A stretch of 57,983 nucleotides of DNA from a virus, in the IMG/VR virus record IMGVR_UViG_3300023174_005575, positions 1 to 57,983 of that record. One strand, 5' to 3'. A program made the translations under genes and the position numbers. Positions 1-8,544 of this stretch are shown in pieces (position 1 is the stretch's first letter; each line of letters starts with the position of its first letter). A model generated the notes under the pieces. That model worked only from the letters and a program-made list of their open reading frames with translations. It was not told the DNA's origin and searched no databases.

Positions 1-129
1 AAACTTTTCAAAATGGTCTATGATGCAGCGGAACAATATGGTGAGCATGGATTCAGCAACTTCCTAGCTGAACGTATGGATGCTCATAGAAAGCATGGAT
101 GGATGTTAAAAGCATCCATGCAGTCCTGA
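1..129 (+). CDS. dps: Dps-family ferritin-like protein, C-terminal end only
   Basis: The window opens inside a gene read in frame 1, giving 42 residues and a TGA at 127-129. The tail (FLAERMDAHRKHGWMLKAS) has the pattern of the last helix of Dps proteins, where an [AD]-R-x-[DQ]-A-H-x-K-x-x-W-M-L-[RK] run is typical. Dps proteins are dodecameric iron-oxidising, iron-storing mini-ferritins that can also coat DNA. The ferroxidase residues lie upstream and outside the window, so activity cannot be judged. The stop touches the stop of the convergent ALA synthase gene with no base between. An iron-storage protein beside a heme-synthesis gene fits the iron theme of this phage. The call rests on a short C-terminal match. 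Confidence 0.65.
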   Translation, partial: KLFKMVYDAAEQYGEHGFSNFLAERMDAHRKHGWMLKASMQS

Positions 130-1329
130 TCAAAACCTACTAAACACATCCTTAAGAGCAATGATCAGCTTTTCGATCATGCCATCGTCATGGTATGGAG
201 TTGGAGCAAATCTTAGTCGTTCTGTGCCCACTGCAACTGTAGGATAGTTAATAGGTTGAACATAGATATTGTGATCATCTAACAAGGCATCACTCATGGC
301 CTTACAACGAACAGCATTGCCCACTAGCACTGGTACAATGTGTGATGTGGAAATATCCATATATGGTAAACCAGCTTCAATCAATGCTACTTTCAGTTTG
401 AGGGCACGTTCTTGATGCTTGTCTCTTAGTTCTTGATGTTCTTTCAACCACTTTACAGCAGTCAATGCACCAGCACAACTAACTGGGCTCATACTGGTAG
501 TAAAGATAAATCCGGCTGCTACGCTACGAATAGCATCAATCACATCAGAGTCTCCAGCAACATAGCCACCTTGCACGCCAAATGCTTTACCTAATGTGCC
601 GTTGATTAAGTCGATCCTAGACTCTAGACCTAATTGTTGAGCAACCCCTCCGCCTTGTGGTCCATACAATCCTACAGCATGTACTTCGTCGATGTAGGTA
701 ATGGCTTCGTATTCATCTGCTAGATCACAAATTTCTTTAATTAGGCCAATGTCGCCGTCCATGCTATAAACACTTTCAAATACGATACAGGGAGTTTGAC
801 CTTGAGCTTTAACTTCCTTTAAAATACGTTCTAGGTCTGCCATATCGTTGTGTTGAAATACGGTCTTTGCTGCTCGGCTATGACTGATGCCTACAATCAA
901 GCTATTATGATTTTGGCTATCGCTAATGTAATGAATGTCGGGAATGATCTTGCTCAACGAAATCAATGTCCATTCGTTGGCCACGTAAGCACTGCTGAAT
1001 AGTAGAGCTTTGGATTTGTTATGCAAGGTAGCAAGTTCGTTCTCTAGGGCTACGTGATAGCTGCTAGTGCCGCCAATGTTTCTAGTACCGCCCGAGCCTG
1101 AGCCAGTTTGATCTAATGCTGTATGCATGGCATCAATCACTGCTTTGTGTTGTCCCATGCCCAAGTAGTCGTTGCTGCACCAGTTTACGATGTTTTTAAT
1201 AGTAAACTTGCCGTACCAGATAGCATTGGGGAATTCGCCTTTTTCACGAACAATGTTATTGAATACTCTGTATTTGCCAGAATCTTTAAGATCCTTAAGT
1301 AGTTTATGAAATTGAGTTTTATTAATCAT
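130..1329 (-). CDS. hemA: 5-aminolevulinate synthase (ALAS, Shemin pathway)
   Basis: This 399-residue PLP enzyme condenses glycine with succinyl-CoA to 5-aminolevulinate, the first committed step of tetrapyrrole synthesis by the C4 route. Family signatures are intact: [10 protein letters not shown] at 50-59, [12 protein letters not shown] at 81-92, SVYSMDGD at 186-193, IDEVHAVG at 213-220 with the PLP-contacting D214 and H217, GTLGKAFG at 244-251 with the Schiff-base lysine K248, and [18 protein letters not shown] near the C-terminus. The length matches bacterial ALAS (about 400). The gene is minus-strand, convergent with the Dps-like gene and divergent from the structural genes. A TATAAATA box at 1344-1337 lies 7 bases before the ATG and no Shine-Dalgarno is visible, so the mRNA is probably leaderless or nearly so. 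Related acyltransferases (KBL, BioF) lack the ALAS-type C-terminal motif seen here. No broken residue was found. Confidence 0.96.
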   Translation of the reverse strand: MINKTQFHKLLKDLKDSGKYRVFNNIVREKGEFPNAIWYGKFTIKNIVNWCSNDYLGMGQHKAVIDAMHTALDQTGSGSGGTRNIGGTSSYHVALENELATLHNKSKALLFSSAYVANEWTLISLSKIIPDIHYISDSQNHNSLIVGISHSRAAKTVFQHNDMADLERILKEVKAQGQTPCIVFESVYSMDGDIGLIKEICDLADEYEAITYIDEVHAVGLYGPQGGGVAQQLGLESRIDLINGTLGKAFGVQGGYVAGDSDVIDAIRSVAAGFIFTTSMSPVSCAGALTAVKWLKEHQELRDKHQERALKLKVALIEAGLPYMDISTSHIVPVLVGNAVRCKAMSDALLDDHNIYVQPINYPTVAVGTERLRFAPTPYHDDGMIEKLIIALKDVFSRF

Positions 1330-1335
1330 AGTGAG

Positions 1336-1354
1336 CTATTTATATTGATAAATA
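1336..1354. promoter_or_regulatory. Divergent T4-late-type promoters
   Basis: On the minus strand TATAAATA (1344-1337) matches the T4 late octamer and sits 7 bases from the hemA start codon. On the plus strand TGATAAATA (1346-1354) precedes an AAAGGA ribosome site (1359-1364) and the ATG at 1372. The two boxes are back to back with one base between them. This suggests that ALAS and the adjoining virion gene are both expressed late. Confidence 0.6.
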
Positions 1355-1371
1355 TCACAAAGGAATAAGAA

Positions 1372-1659
1372 ATGGCAGCAAATGGCATAAGTGATTTACC
1401 TACCAAAGAGGCTAGACAAAAGGCCAAGTTAGATTTGGCTGCACTTGATAGAGCGAGAGTTGGCAATCCAAGAGCTGCGTATGATATTGAACAATTACCC
1501 ACACAGTATAGTGGTGACGATGTTGTAGATAATGCCAATACAGGCGGTCTAATCGAGGGTAGACCTTGGATCACCGGCACTATGGGTTTTGCTAATATTT
1601 TATTAGAAGACGGAACAGATTTATTACAAGAGGATGGCAGCCTCTTTTTTACGGAGTAA
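1372..1659 (+). CDS. Small conserved marine T4-like phage protein, probable virion component
   Basis: A 95-residue soluble protein with no signal peptide or membrane segment. It starts MAANGISDLPTKEARQKAK, has the central stretch LPTQYSGDDVVDNANTGG followed by GRPW, and ends in an acidic tail. From memory, this N-terminal pattern recurs in small uncharacterised proteins of marine T4-like phages, usually next to tail or fibre genes. No enzyme motif is visible. The start is supported by AAAGGA eight bases upstream and a TAAATA box at 1349-1354. It is followed after three bases by the collagen-like gene and probably shares its transcript. The function is unknown; a structural role is inferred only from position. 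Confidence 0.7.
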   Translation: MAANGISDLPTKEARQKAKLDLAALDRARVGNPRAAYDIEQLPTQYSGDDVVDNANTGGLIEGRPWITGTMGFANILLEDGTDLLQEDGSLFFTE

Positions 1660-1662
1660 AAT

Positions 1663-2649
1663 ATGTCAGGCACAAAGATATCGGCGTTACAGTCATTAGA
1701 TCCAGTATCAGGAACCAGTGTTCTACCTCTTGTTAGTAGTGGAACAAATTACAAGGCGTCATTGCAGGCAGTTAAAGAATATGTGCTACAAGGCACAAGC
1801 GTACAGGGTGTACAAGGACGCCAAGGTATTCAAGGATCACAGGGTATTCAAGGACGTCAAGGTGCGCAAGGGACTGCGGGTGAAGATGGAACAAGTAGCA
1901 ATTTATTTTTTTATAATGCTAATACAGGAGCATTCAGTGGTAATCCAGGAAGTGGTTCTATTATTTGGAATAATGCTTCACAGAAAGATTCCACAGCAAT
2001 ATTAATCAGTCACCTTAATAGTTCTAACGTTGATATTGATATCTTTTTAGCCTTGTTAAGACCTACAGAAAAGTTCACAGTTCAGGATGCTAACGTAAGC
2101 TCTAACTATCAAACTTGGAGAATTACGGGATCACCAACAAATTACAATGCAGGCACAGCTTCCAGTTATTGGAGTTTTCCTGTAGAGTTAGTATCTAGTG
2201 CAGGCACTGGTACTACCGGATTCGCCAACCTACACGCATTATTTGTTGCACTGGTAAATGGTGTGCAAGGTGTGCAAGGTGTGCAAGGCATATCCGGTGT
2301 TGGGTCAAGTGCATTAGTCAATGCTGGCACATTTGTCACAATGGACAACTTAAAAGCCACAGTGACAACTAGCGGTAATCGTGGATTGAGTTTGGCCGCA
2401 GTATCAGGATCTTTTAATATACGTATAGCCGGTACCTATGCTATTGCTGGTGGTACAGGTGGCTCAACAGCTAGTGTGAATATAACTACCACTCCGACGA
2501 CATCAATATTCGGTTGGGACTTTGTTGGTGCTGGTGATTTAGCAACATATGTTATTACAGACACAACTAACAATAGAGCCTACCGCGTCACAATGCATAT
2601 AGGTTATCTTTATAACGATAATACGATCTGCATCGAGAGATTAGTATAA
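1663..2649 (+). CDS. Collagen-like (Gly-X-Gln) tail fibre or attachment protein
   Basis: A 328-residue protein. Residues about 43-70 are a run of G-X-Q triplets (QGVQGRQGIQGSQGIQGRQG), with a second short QGVQGVQG run near residue 205, which should form trimeric collagen-type rods. The flanking segments are Ser/Thr/Gly/Asn-rich and look like beta-structured fibre domains. The C-terminal 120 residues form a separate non-repetitive domain, a candidate receptor-binding head. The triplets contain almost no proline, unlike animal collagen; Gln fills the third position. It resembles the repeat block of the larger downstream fibre (2982-6266). No enzymatic motif is seen. The role is inferred from composition and location among virion genes. 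Confidence 0.8.
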   Translation: MSGTKISALQSLDPVSGTSVLPLVSSGTNYKASLQAVKEYVLQGTSVQGVQGRQGIQGSQGIQGRQGAQGTAGEDGTSSNLFFYNANTGAFSGNPGSGSIIWNNASQKDSTAILISHLNSSNVDIDIFLALLRPTEKFTVQDANVSSNYQTWRITGSPTNYNAGTASSYWSFPVELVSSAGTGTTGFANLHALFVALVNGVQGVQGVQGISGVGSSALVNAGTFVTMDNLKATVTTSGNRGLSLAAVSGSFNIRIAGTYAIAGGTGGSTASVNITTTPTTSIFGWDFVGAGDLATYVITDTTNNRAYRVTMHIGYLYNDNTICIERLV

Positions 2650-2669
2650 TCATAAGTAAGAATAATTAC

Positions 2670-2675
2670 TAAATA
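2670..2675 (+). promoter_or_regulatory. TAAATA box 5 bases before ATG (leaderless late promoter)
   Basis: CTAAATAA stands immediately before the ATG at 2681 with only five bases between. No Shine-Dalgarno is present between box and start. If transcription starts as at T4 late promoters, the mRNA begins at or next to the start codon. Confidence 0.5.
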
Positions 2676-2680
2676 ACATT

Positions 2681-2971
2681 ATGAGAGCAGCAGAATTTTT
2701 AAGAGACGTCGTGAATATGTTATCCTCTATGGATGGTGAGGAAGAGCACAATGACGGCGTAGAAGTTAACATACACGGTGGACATCAGTCAGTCGAGCTG
2801 CCTAGTCATCATGAGCATGAACACGAAGGTCCAGAATTGGATCCAAATCCAGTAATGGTTCCCCCATTGCAGCAAAAAATAGAAATAATGAAAAAGATGG
2901 CAGGATTGCCAAATCAAGCAGACAAGTTCACAGCCATAGTAGCAGACGAAGACGAGCCCTTCGAGGGATAG
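2681..2971 (+). CDS. Small His-rich acidic phage protein
   Basis: A 96-residue protein of unknown function. The middle (residues about 30-50) holds a histidine cluster (NIHGGHQSVELPSHHEHEHE) with alternating His and Glu, suggestive of metal binding. It continues into a PPLQQKIEIMKKMAGL helix whose ending resembles the C-terminal AG[IL] motif of several other proteins here. The N-terminus MRAAEFLRD resembles the M[KR]xxE[FIL] starts found on other putative internal virion proteins in the window. It appears to be expressed from a leaderless late promoter. The acidic C-terminus (DEDEPFEG) ends ten bases before the GTG of the long fibre gene. The metal-binding suggestion comes from composition only. 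Confidence 0.7.
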   Translation: MRAAEFLRDVVNMLSSMDGEEEHNDGVEVNIHGGHQSVELPSHHEHEHEGPELDPNPVMVPPLQQKIEIMKKMAGLPNQADKFTAIVADEDEPFEG

Positions 2972-2981
2972 GGAGTAGCCC

Positions 2982-5900
2982 GTGTCCTTCACACAAAAAT
3001 TATTCACCAGTTTCCATAGTTATCCAGACGGCAATACTCGTATAGGCGAGCTCAACCGTATTTGGTATGACAGCAATACTAACACCTTACGTATACAATT
3101 AGACACTGTCACTCCTGGTGGTACTATTATTGCTGGAGGTGGTCAAAGTGATTATACCTTATTACCTGCCACAGAAACTAGACTAGGCGGCGTCAAGATC
3201 GGTGATAATATATATGTTGATGGCGAAGGCAAGATTAGTGTGAATCTTGAAGATTATGCCACAACTGAATATGTTACCAATCAATTAGAACAATATAATG
3301 ATTTAGGCAATCTCAGTATAGGTGGCCCAGATGAGCAAACCATATCTGGATCAGTGCATAATGCCGATATCGTATTAAACCCCAATGGTGGCAGTGTACA
3401 AGTGCCCAATCTTAAAGTAGGCGACAATGGCAATATCTTAAACAGCAATCTCTATATTGAAGCATATATCACGCAGTATGAACTAGTCAGTATAGTGGAT
3501 AGCAGCACTGGCCTAAGCGACAATTTATTAACTGGCACTTATGGAAACATAAATGGAGTTGTTGCACCATGGACCGTATTCGAATTAGCGCCAGGAACTA
3601 GTGGTATTCCTATCAGTGCTATTCAAATTAATGACATATTAACTGGTGTAGGCATTGTGCCCAGTGTGGTACAGGATCGTGGAAGAGCTGGAGAAGGTGA
3701 TCCTGCTGAGTGGAGTAACTATGTTATTGTAGGCTTGGATCTATCTTCATTGGGACAGCTATTGCCATTAACTGGAGCCGAGTTTGATCTATTACGACCA
3801 TTAACCAAAGCTAACTTTAACGTTCAAAGTGCCAACGATAGTGATATATTTTTAGATAGTCGTGGACTAGGCGATGTTATTGTTAACACCAATATAGTAC
3901 CAGTGACCAATAACATTAGTACTCTTGGTACACCTACCAAACGTTGGAAAAGTATCTATTTAGGTCCAGGTACTATCTATATATTTGACGAAACCTTGGG
4001 TAAGGATATTGCCATTGGTGCTAGGGATAATTTGTTATATGTTCAGAATGGTGCTGGACTCAGTGTAGGTGAGTTCACATTGGTGGACAATCAAATTAAG
4101 ATTGCCGATCCTACTCGAGATATAGTAGTTGGTTCAACAGATGCCACAGGCTATGTGGATTTTAATCGACCAATTAGAATAAGAAACAATTTAGGTAGAA
4201 CGGTATTTGATGTTAATAGAGAGGGGCTAACAGCCATATATAGTCCAGTCAGTTCAGACCCAACCAAATCCACATTAAGTATTGTTGGTACTAGTAATGG
4301 ACATACACAACCACGTGCCACACTATATGATGGCACATTGATTCACCTAACGGCGCAGGATGGTAAGAGTTCGCGCATAAGTTCAGATAGCTTTGGTGTA
4401 GGCACTTATCCATTGTATGCAGGCAGAGCCGCACGTGGCACAGTGGATGAACCTAGTGCCATGGTTGCTGGTGATGTGCTGTCACGTTTTTCAGCTGTGG
4501 GTTGGGGTACTACTGGTTATGTGAATAGTATCAGCAGAATTGATGCTGTAGCTGCTGAAAACTTTACTGATACTACAGCAGGTACTAAGTTTGTGTTTCA
4601 AAATACTCCCATTGGTTCTGCAACTATCCAAAAGTCAGCCACTGTTGATAGTACAGGGTTATCTTTCGTTGGTGCAGTAGATACAGAATCTGGTATAACA
4701 TTTAGAGATAACACTAGACAAATTACAGCAGCCATTCAAAGCGACTGGATTCAAACTGACAACACCAAATTAGATTATATCAAGAACAAGCCCGAAGTCA
4801 TACAGGGTCTACAGGGTGTACAAGGCGATATAGGACTGCAAGGTGTCAAAGGGGTTGACGGAACCAGTGTAAGAATATTAGGTTCAGTCAGTGACATAAC
4901 TGAACTACCTGGCTACCCTACAAGTTATCTTGGTGATATTGGTGATGGATATCTTAACATAGTTGATGGCAGTCTGTACTTTTGGGATGGCGCCCAATGG
5001 AATGATGTAGGCGACATACGTGGGTCACAGGGCGTACAAGGTACACAGGGTACACAAGGTCGCCAAGGTCGCCAGGGCATACAAGGTATACAGGGTACGG
5101 ACGGATTTCAAGGTATACAAGGATTCCAAGGAACTACTGGATTTCAAGGCACTTTTGGCAGTCAAGGTATAACAGGTAATCAAGGTATACAAGGACGTCA
5201 AGGTACTCAAGGTACATTAGGTCTACAAGGCACAACAGGTGAACAAGGTGCTCAAGGTATAACAGGCAATCAAGGTACACAGGGTATACAAGGACGCCAA
5301 GGCATACAGGGTACACAAGGTACACAAGGACAGCAAGGTACACAAGGTACACAAGGTACTCAAGGTATAACAGGTAATCAAGGTACGCAAGGTATACAGG
5401 GTACACAAGGCACTTATGGAGCAACTGGTGATACTGGCCTACAGGGTACACAAGGTACACAAGGTATACTGGGTAATCAAGGCATCCAAGGACGTCAAGG
5501 TACACAGGGTACTCAGGGCATACAAGGTATACAGGGAACACAAGGTACAGACGGTGCTCAAGGAACACAGGGTACACAAGGTATACAAGGACGCCAAGGC
5601 ATTCAAGGTACTCAAGGTACTTATGGATCAACTGGTAATCAAGGTATACAGGGCATACAAGGTATGCAGGCCAGTCAAGGTATACAAGGAACACAAGCTG
5701 CCCAAGGTGTACAAGGTATACAAGGAATTGGATCAACATACGGAAACTTAAACTCTAACATACTGATCTATGTTCAAAATTCTGCATATACATTGACCAG
5801 TGCTAAAAATACACTGCTCAGTCCATTTGGATTGACTAATGGAGTCACCGTAATTTCTAACACACGTTATCAGTATGAGATGGTGTTTAATTTACAGGCC

Positions 5901-6266
5901 AATAAAGCAGGTGTGCTAAGTTATGCATTGGCTGCAAATGGCGGCCTAGTACTAGCACAGCATAATTACACAGTGATTGGCAACAAGACCACTACGATTG
6001 ATGGATATACAGCTGGTATTACCATGATGAGTAAGAACTTAACTTCATTGTTTACCACAGCACAAACAGTGGCAGATACTAACAATACCTTTGCACATTA
6101 TGCAATTTGGGGTACTATTGATGTGACCACAGGCGGCTCACTTAACTTTATGATTAGCCAAGATCAAAACACTCCTATAACTTGGAGCGTTCTAGCTGGC
6201 GCTTACGTTAAATTATTACCCATAGGACCAATTGGAGCTGATTCAGCCAACGGTACTTGGAGTTAA
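2982..6266 (+). CDS. Long tail fibre with Gly-X-Gln collagen-like shaft
   Basis: A 1094-residue fibre protein. The GTG start at 2982 is favoured because GGGAG lies six bases upstream. Residues 1-680 are beta-rich fibre modules with ETRLGGVKIGDN-type repeats and a segment RWKSIYLGPGTIYI common in phage fibres. A short G-X-Q block occurs near 607-628 and a long one spans about residues 680-916, some 75-80 triplets dominated by G-[IT]-Q and G-R-Q. Short non-triplet breaks such as TYGATG occur within it. The last 170 residues form a non-repetitive domain, probably the tip. Such Gly-X-Y shafts in phages form trimeric rods. The repeat DNA is prone to slipped-strand length change. No protease or lyase signature was recognised. 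Confidence 0.85.
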   Translation: MSFTQKLFTSFHSYPDGNTRIGELNRIWYDSNTNTLRIQLDTVTPGGTIIAGGGQSDYTLLPATETRLGGVKIGDNIYVDGEGKISVNLEDYATTEYVTNQLEQYNDLGNLSIGGPDEQTISGSVHNADIVLNPNGGSVQVPNLKVGDNGNILNSNLYIEAYITQYELVSIVDSSTGLSDNLLTGTYGNINGVVAPWTVFELAPGTSGIPISAIQINDILTGVGIVPSVVQDRGRAGEGDPAEWSNYVIVGLDLSSLGQLLPLTGAEFDLLRPLTKANFNVQSANDSDIFLDSRGLGDVIVNTNIVPVTNNISTLGTPTKRWKSIYLGPGTIYIFDETLGKDIAIGARDNLLYVQNGAGLSVGEFTLVDNQIKIADPTRDIVVGSTDATGYVDFNRPIRIRNNLGRTVFDVNREGLTAIYSPVSSDPTKSTLSIVGTSNGHTQPRATLYDGTLIHLTAQDGKSSRISSDSFGVGTYPLYAGRAARGTVDEPSAMVAGDVLSRFSAVGWGTTGYVNSISRIDAVAAENFTDTTAGTKFVFQNTPIGSATIQKSATVDSTGLSFVGAVDTESGITFRDNTRQITAAIQSDWIQTDNTKLDYIKNKPEVIQGLQGVQGDIGLQGVKGVDGTSVRILGSVSDITELPGYPTSYLGDIGDGYLNIVDGSLYFWDGAQWNDVGDIRGSQGVQGTQGTQGRQGRQGIQGIQGTDGFQGIQGFQGTTGFQGTFGSQGITGNQGIQGRQGTQGTLGLQGTTGEQGAQGITGNQGTQGIQGRQGIQGTQGTQGQQGTQGTQGTQGITGNQGTQGIQGTQGTYGATGDTGLQGTQGTQGILGNQGIQGRQGTQGTQGIQGIQGTQGTDGAQGTQGTQGIQGRQGIQGTQGTYGSTGNQGIQGIQGMQASQGIQGTQAAQGVQGIQGIGSTYGNLNSNILIYVQNSAYTLTSAKNTLLSPFGLTNGVTVISNTRYQYEMVFNLQANKAGVLSYALAANGGLVLAQHNYTVIGNKTTTIDGYTAGITMMSKNLTSLFTTAQTVADTNNTFAHYAIWGTIDVTTGGSLNFMISQDQNTPITWSVLAGAYVKLLPIGPIGADSANGTWS

Positions 6267-6295
6267 TTAAATAATTAATTAAACAAGGAACTGAT

Positions 6296-6496
6296 ATGTT
6301 TAGTATAGTAGACCTAATTGATGAGGAAGGTACTGAAACCCTATTCACTCCATGTAGACTATGTGGACATGCACATCATTGCAACAAACCTAAATGTAAA
6401 GAATGTGAATGTGCCACTTGTGAATGTCCTAATTGTGTGGCCCGTATGGAAGGCACACATCCTGATCAACAACCTAAAAGCACACGTTTTATATGA
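6296..6496 (+). CDS. Cys-rich putative zinc-binding small protein
   Basis: A 66-residue protein carrying nine cysteines and three histidines within about 30 residues (C..CGHAHHC, then CKECECATCECPNC). This density implies zinc or iron-sulfur binding, either as a compact zinc ribbon or as a metallothionein-like metal sink. AAGGAA seven bases upstream supports the ATG at 6296, and a TTAAATAA box lies at 6267-6274. Its stop overlaps the next start (ATGA), so it is translationally coupled to the HExxH peptidase. It is the first gene of a likely operon ending with hemF. No family was recognised. Confidence 0.75.
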   Translation: MFSIVDLIDEEGTETLFTPCRLCGHAHHCNKPKCKECECATCECPNCVARMEGTHPDQQPKSTRFI

Positions 6497-7254
6497 AATT
6501 TTTTGAATTGACTGACAAGCCTCGCCCAGATGATGGTAGTGAACCTATCATCAAGGCCTTTGTGAAGTTTACCAGTCAAAAACTAGGCTTGAAAGAGCCA
6601 CCTAAAATTAAACTACATAGAAATCCCAAGCTGGCCAGTCAACGTCGTAGCTTTGGTGGATACATGCCAGGACAGGGCATAGAGATTAACATTGGCAATA
6701 GACATATTATGGATGTGTTACGTACTCTAGCACATGAAATGGTACACTACAAACAAGACATCAATGGCCAACTCAAACCAGACAGTGGCAGAGATGGTAG
6801 TGATGAAGAAAACGAAGCAAATGCCAAGGCCGCTGTGGTCATGCGCCTATGGGCTAAGATGAATCCTGAATTATTTCAACACGCTACCATATTGGCAGAG
6901 AGCCAAAAGAACAGACTAACACCTAAGCACATACATAAAATAGCAGATAAGAAAGGCATTAAATGGGATGACGAGCCAGCCTTCTTAAAACTAACTAGAC
7001 GTGTTGCTGGACATAGATATCTAGATGACTTGGATCAAGATGGTTTATTCAAAATGAAAAACTATTTGGATAACCTTGATGAGAACTTTGCTGATGGCCG
7101 TAATCCTCAAGACAAAGGGGATAGTGCTAGACATGGCATACCCAAGAAGGCCAGTTTAGGCACATTGGATAAGATAGGTCATGGATCAGGGCGTAAAGCA
7201 CAATTAGCCAGATGGCAGGCCAATATGCGTAGAGGAAGAAACAAGCATGATTGA
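6493..7254 (+). CDS. Phage zinc metallopeptidase-like protein (HExxH)
   Basis: A 253-residue protein with a clear zincin signature, [11 protein letters not shown], giving H81, E82 and H85. Acidic residues at 104-109 (DEENEA) can supply the third metal ligand. SprT-like and related phage peptidases have the same helix. The C-terminal half is basic and helical (ending RRGRNKHD) and contains a [14 protein letters not shown] segment echoing the AG motif seen in other virion proteins of this phage. The N-terminus [10 protein letters not shown] matches the recurrent M[KR]xxE[LIF] start. It overlaps the preceding Cys-rich gene by four bases and hemF by eight. It might process virion proteins or act after delivery into the host; the substrate is unknown. 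Confidence 0.75.
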   Translation: MKFFELTDKPRPDDGSEPIIKAFVKFTSQKLGLKEPPKIKLHRNPKLASQRRSFGGYMPGQGIEINIGNRHIMDVLRTLAHEMVHYKQDINGQLKPDSGRDGSDEENEANAKAAVVMRLWAKMNPELFQHATILAESQKNRLTPKHIHKIADKKGIKWDDEPAFLKLTRRVAGHRYLDDLDQDGLFKMKNYLDNLDENFADGRNPQDKGDSARHGIPKKASLGTLDKIGHGSGRKAQLARWQANMRRGRNKHD

Positions 7255-8149
7255 TTCAAAAGCAGTTAAAACTTGGCTACTTGGTCTTCAACAAAACATA
7301 GTATATATGTTGGAAATGAACGAAGAGTCAGCCAAATTCAAAGCAGACGAATGGAGTAAACCTACTGGAGAAGGTATAACTTGCATACTGGAAGGTGGAC
7401 AACTACTTGAGCGTGGAGGAGTTGGGTTTAGCCATGTAACAGGCAATCAACTACCACCATCGGCCACAGCAGCACGCCCACACCTAATAGGCAGAAAGTG
7501 GGAAGCAATGGGAATGAGTCTAGTGTTTCATCCACTCAACCCATATGTACCAACCGTACATTTAAATGTGCGCTTCTTTGTGGCACAGGCCACAAGCAAC
7601 GAACCAGCAACGTGGTGGTTTGGTGGTGGTATGGATCTTACTCCTTACTATGGTTTTGATGACGATGCTGAGCACTTTCATCGTACTTGCAGCGATGCAT
7701 TGCGTCCATTTGGTGAAGACGTCTATGCCAATTATAAAAAAGCCTGTGATGAATATTTTTATCTCAAACATCGTAATGAACCTAGAGGCATAGGCGGCAT
7801 ATTCTTTGATGACGTAGACACACCAGACTTTGACACAGCATTTGCCTTAACTAGAGCAGTGGGCGATAACTTTTTGTCAGCTTGGATGCCTATTGCACAG
7901 CGAAGACGTGACTCGGCATACGGGCCAGAACAAAGAGCATGGCAAGCATATCGCCGTGGCAGATACGTAGAGTTTAACCTAGTATGGGATCGTGGCACAT
8001 TATTTGGCCTACAGAGTGGAGGCCGTACAGAAAGCATACTGATGAGTATGCCACCCAATGTTACTTGGAGTTATGACTATAGACCAGAAGTCAATAGTCC
8101 AGAAGCTCTATTATATGAGCGTTATCTAAAACCCAAGGATTGGATATAA
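7247..8149 (+). CDS. hemF: Oxygen-dependent coproporphyrinogen III oxidase (HemF)
   Basis: A 300-residue enzyme, about the same length as E. coli HemF. It oxidatively decarboxylates coproporphyrinogen III to protoporphyrinogen IX with O2, the antepenultimate step of heme synthesis. Hallmark blocks are continuous: [72 protein letters not shown] and [13 protein letters not shown]. No gap or lost motif was found. The start overlaps the upstream peptidase by eight bases, so it is probably coupled to the 6296 operon. A stem-loop terminator follows four bases after the stop. The oxygen requirement means it would work in oxic water. It complements ALAS, HemD-like and the heme oxygenase encoded elsewhere in the window. 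Confidence 0.97.
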   Translation: MIDSKAVKTWLLGLQQNIVYMLEMNEESAKFKADEWSKPTGEGITCILEGGQLLERGGVGFSHVTGNQLPPSATAARPHLIGRKWEAMGMSLVFHPLNPYVPTVHLNVRFFVAQATSNEPATWWFGGGMDLTPYYGFDDDAEHFHRTCSDALRPFGEDVYANYKKACDEYFYLKHRNEPRGIGGIFFDDVDTPDFDTAFALTRAVGDNFLSAWMPIAQRRRDSAYGPEQRAWQAYRRGRYVEFNLVWDRGTLFGLQSGGRTESILMSMPPNVTWSYDYRPEVNSPEALLYERYLKPKDWI

Positions 8150-8152
8150 AAA

Positions 8153-8170
8153 TAGGGCCCTAAGGCCCTA
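8153..8170. terminator. Bidirectional stem-loop between convergent genes
   Basis: TAGGGCC (8153-8159), loop CTAA and GGCCCTA (8164-8170) form a perfect 7-bp hairpin between hemF and the minus-strand gene at 8190. A second small hairpin AGTGC-TAG-GCACT (8172-8184) follows. The core is identical to the terminator at 53562-53586. Confidence 0.7.
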
Positions 8171-8189
8171 CAGTGCTAGGCACTAAGTA

Positions 8190-8459
8190 TTAACGTGACT
8201 TGGCGCCTTGATTGACAAAGCCGTACATTTTTTCTGCTGTGGCTAGTACTTGCTCAAGTCCAGGAAACTGTGGCATATCTACTGTGGTAACGACTGTTCC
8301 TGATTTTTCATCACGCTGCGCTGAAATTTGCCAGCCGTTAAATTTAGCGTGATATTCATCCAACATAAGGCTTTTAGCCATATCGAGGATTTCTGTACGG
8401 ATCTCGTATCCGTTCTTGTTGAACTTCACTTCTGGAAGCTTTGGTGCAAAGTCTGACAT
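8190..8459 (-). CDS. Conserved small T4-like phage protein
   Basis: An 89-residue soluble protein. It begins MSDFAPKLPEVKFNKNGYE, and the following IRTEILDMAK stretch is, from memory, widespread in small uncharacterised proteins of marine T4-like phages. It has a central helix and a C-terminal basic tail. AGGAG seven bases before the ATG supports the start. A minus-strand TAATAAATA box (8518-8510) and a GCAGCAA/TTGCTGC hairpin (8489-8504) lie in its leader, the same promoter-hairpin-SD layout as other late genes here. No enzyme motif is present. The function is unknown, and it may be abundant given its signals. Confidence 0.8.
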   Translation of the reverse strand: MSDFAPKLPEVKFNKNGYEIRTEILDMAKSLMLDEYHAKFNGWQISAQRDEKSGTVVTTVDMPQFPGLEQVLATAEKMYGFVNQGAKSR

Positions 8460-8488
8460 AATAATCTCCTATGTGTATGTCTGTATAA

Positions 8489-8518
8489 GCAGCAACCTTG
8501 CTGCCTATGTATTTATTA
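8489..8518 (-). promoter_or_regulatory. Late promoter plus 5' hairpin of the 8190-8459 gene
   Basis: Minus-strand TAATAAATA (8518-8510) is followed within about 6 bases by an inverted repeat GCAGCAA/TTGCTGC (8504-8489). The gene's AGGAG and ATG lie a further 20 bases on. The hairpin would sit at the extreme 5' end of the mRNA. Confidence 0.5.
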
Positions 8519-8544
8519 TACAGGTTAGAATAGATAAGAGCAAG

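Noticed and set aside
5134-5739. Minus-strand frame of VYLVYPV-type repeats, about 200 residues
   Set aside because: It is antisense to the Gly-X-Gln triplets; composition is forced by the repeat DNA.
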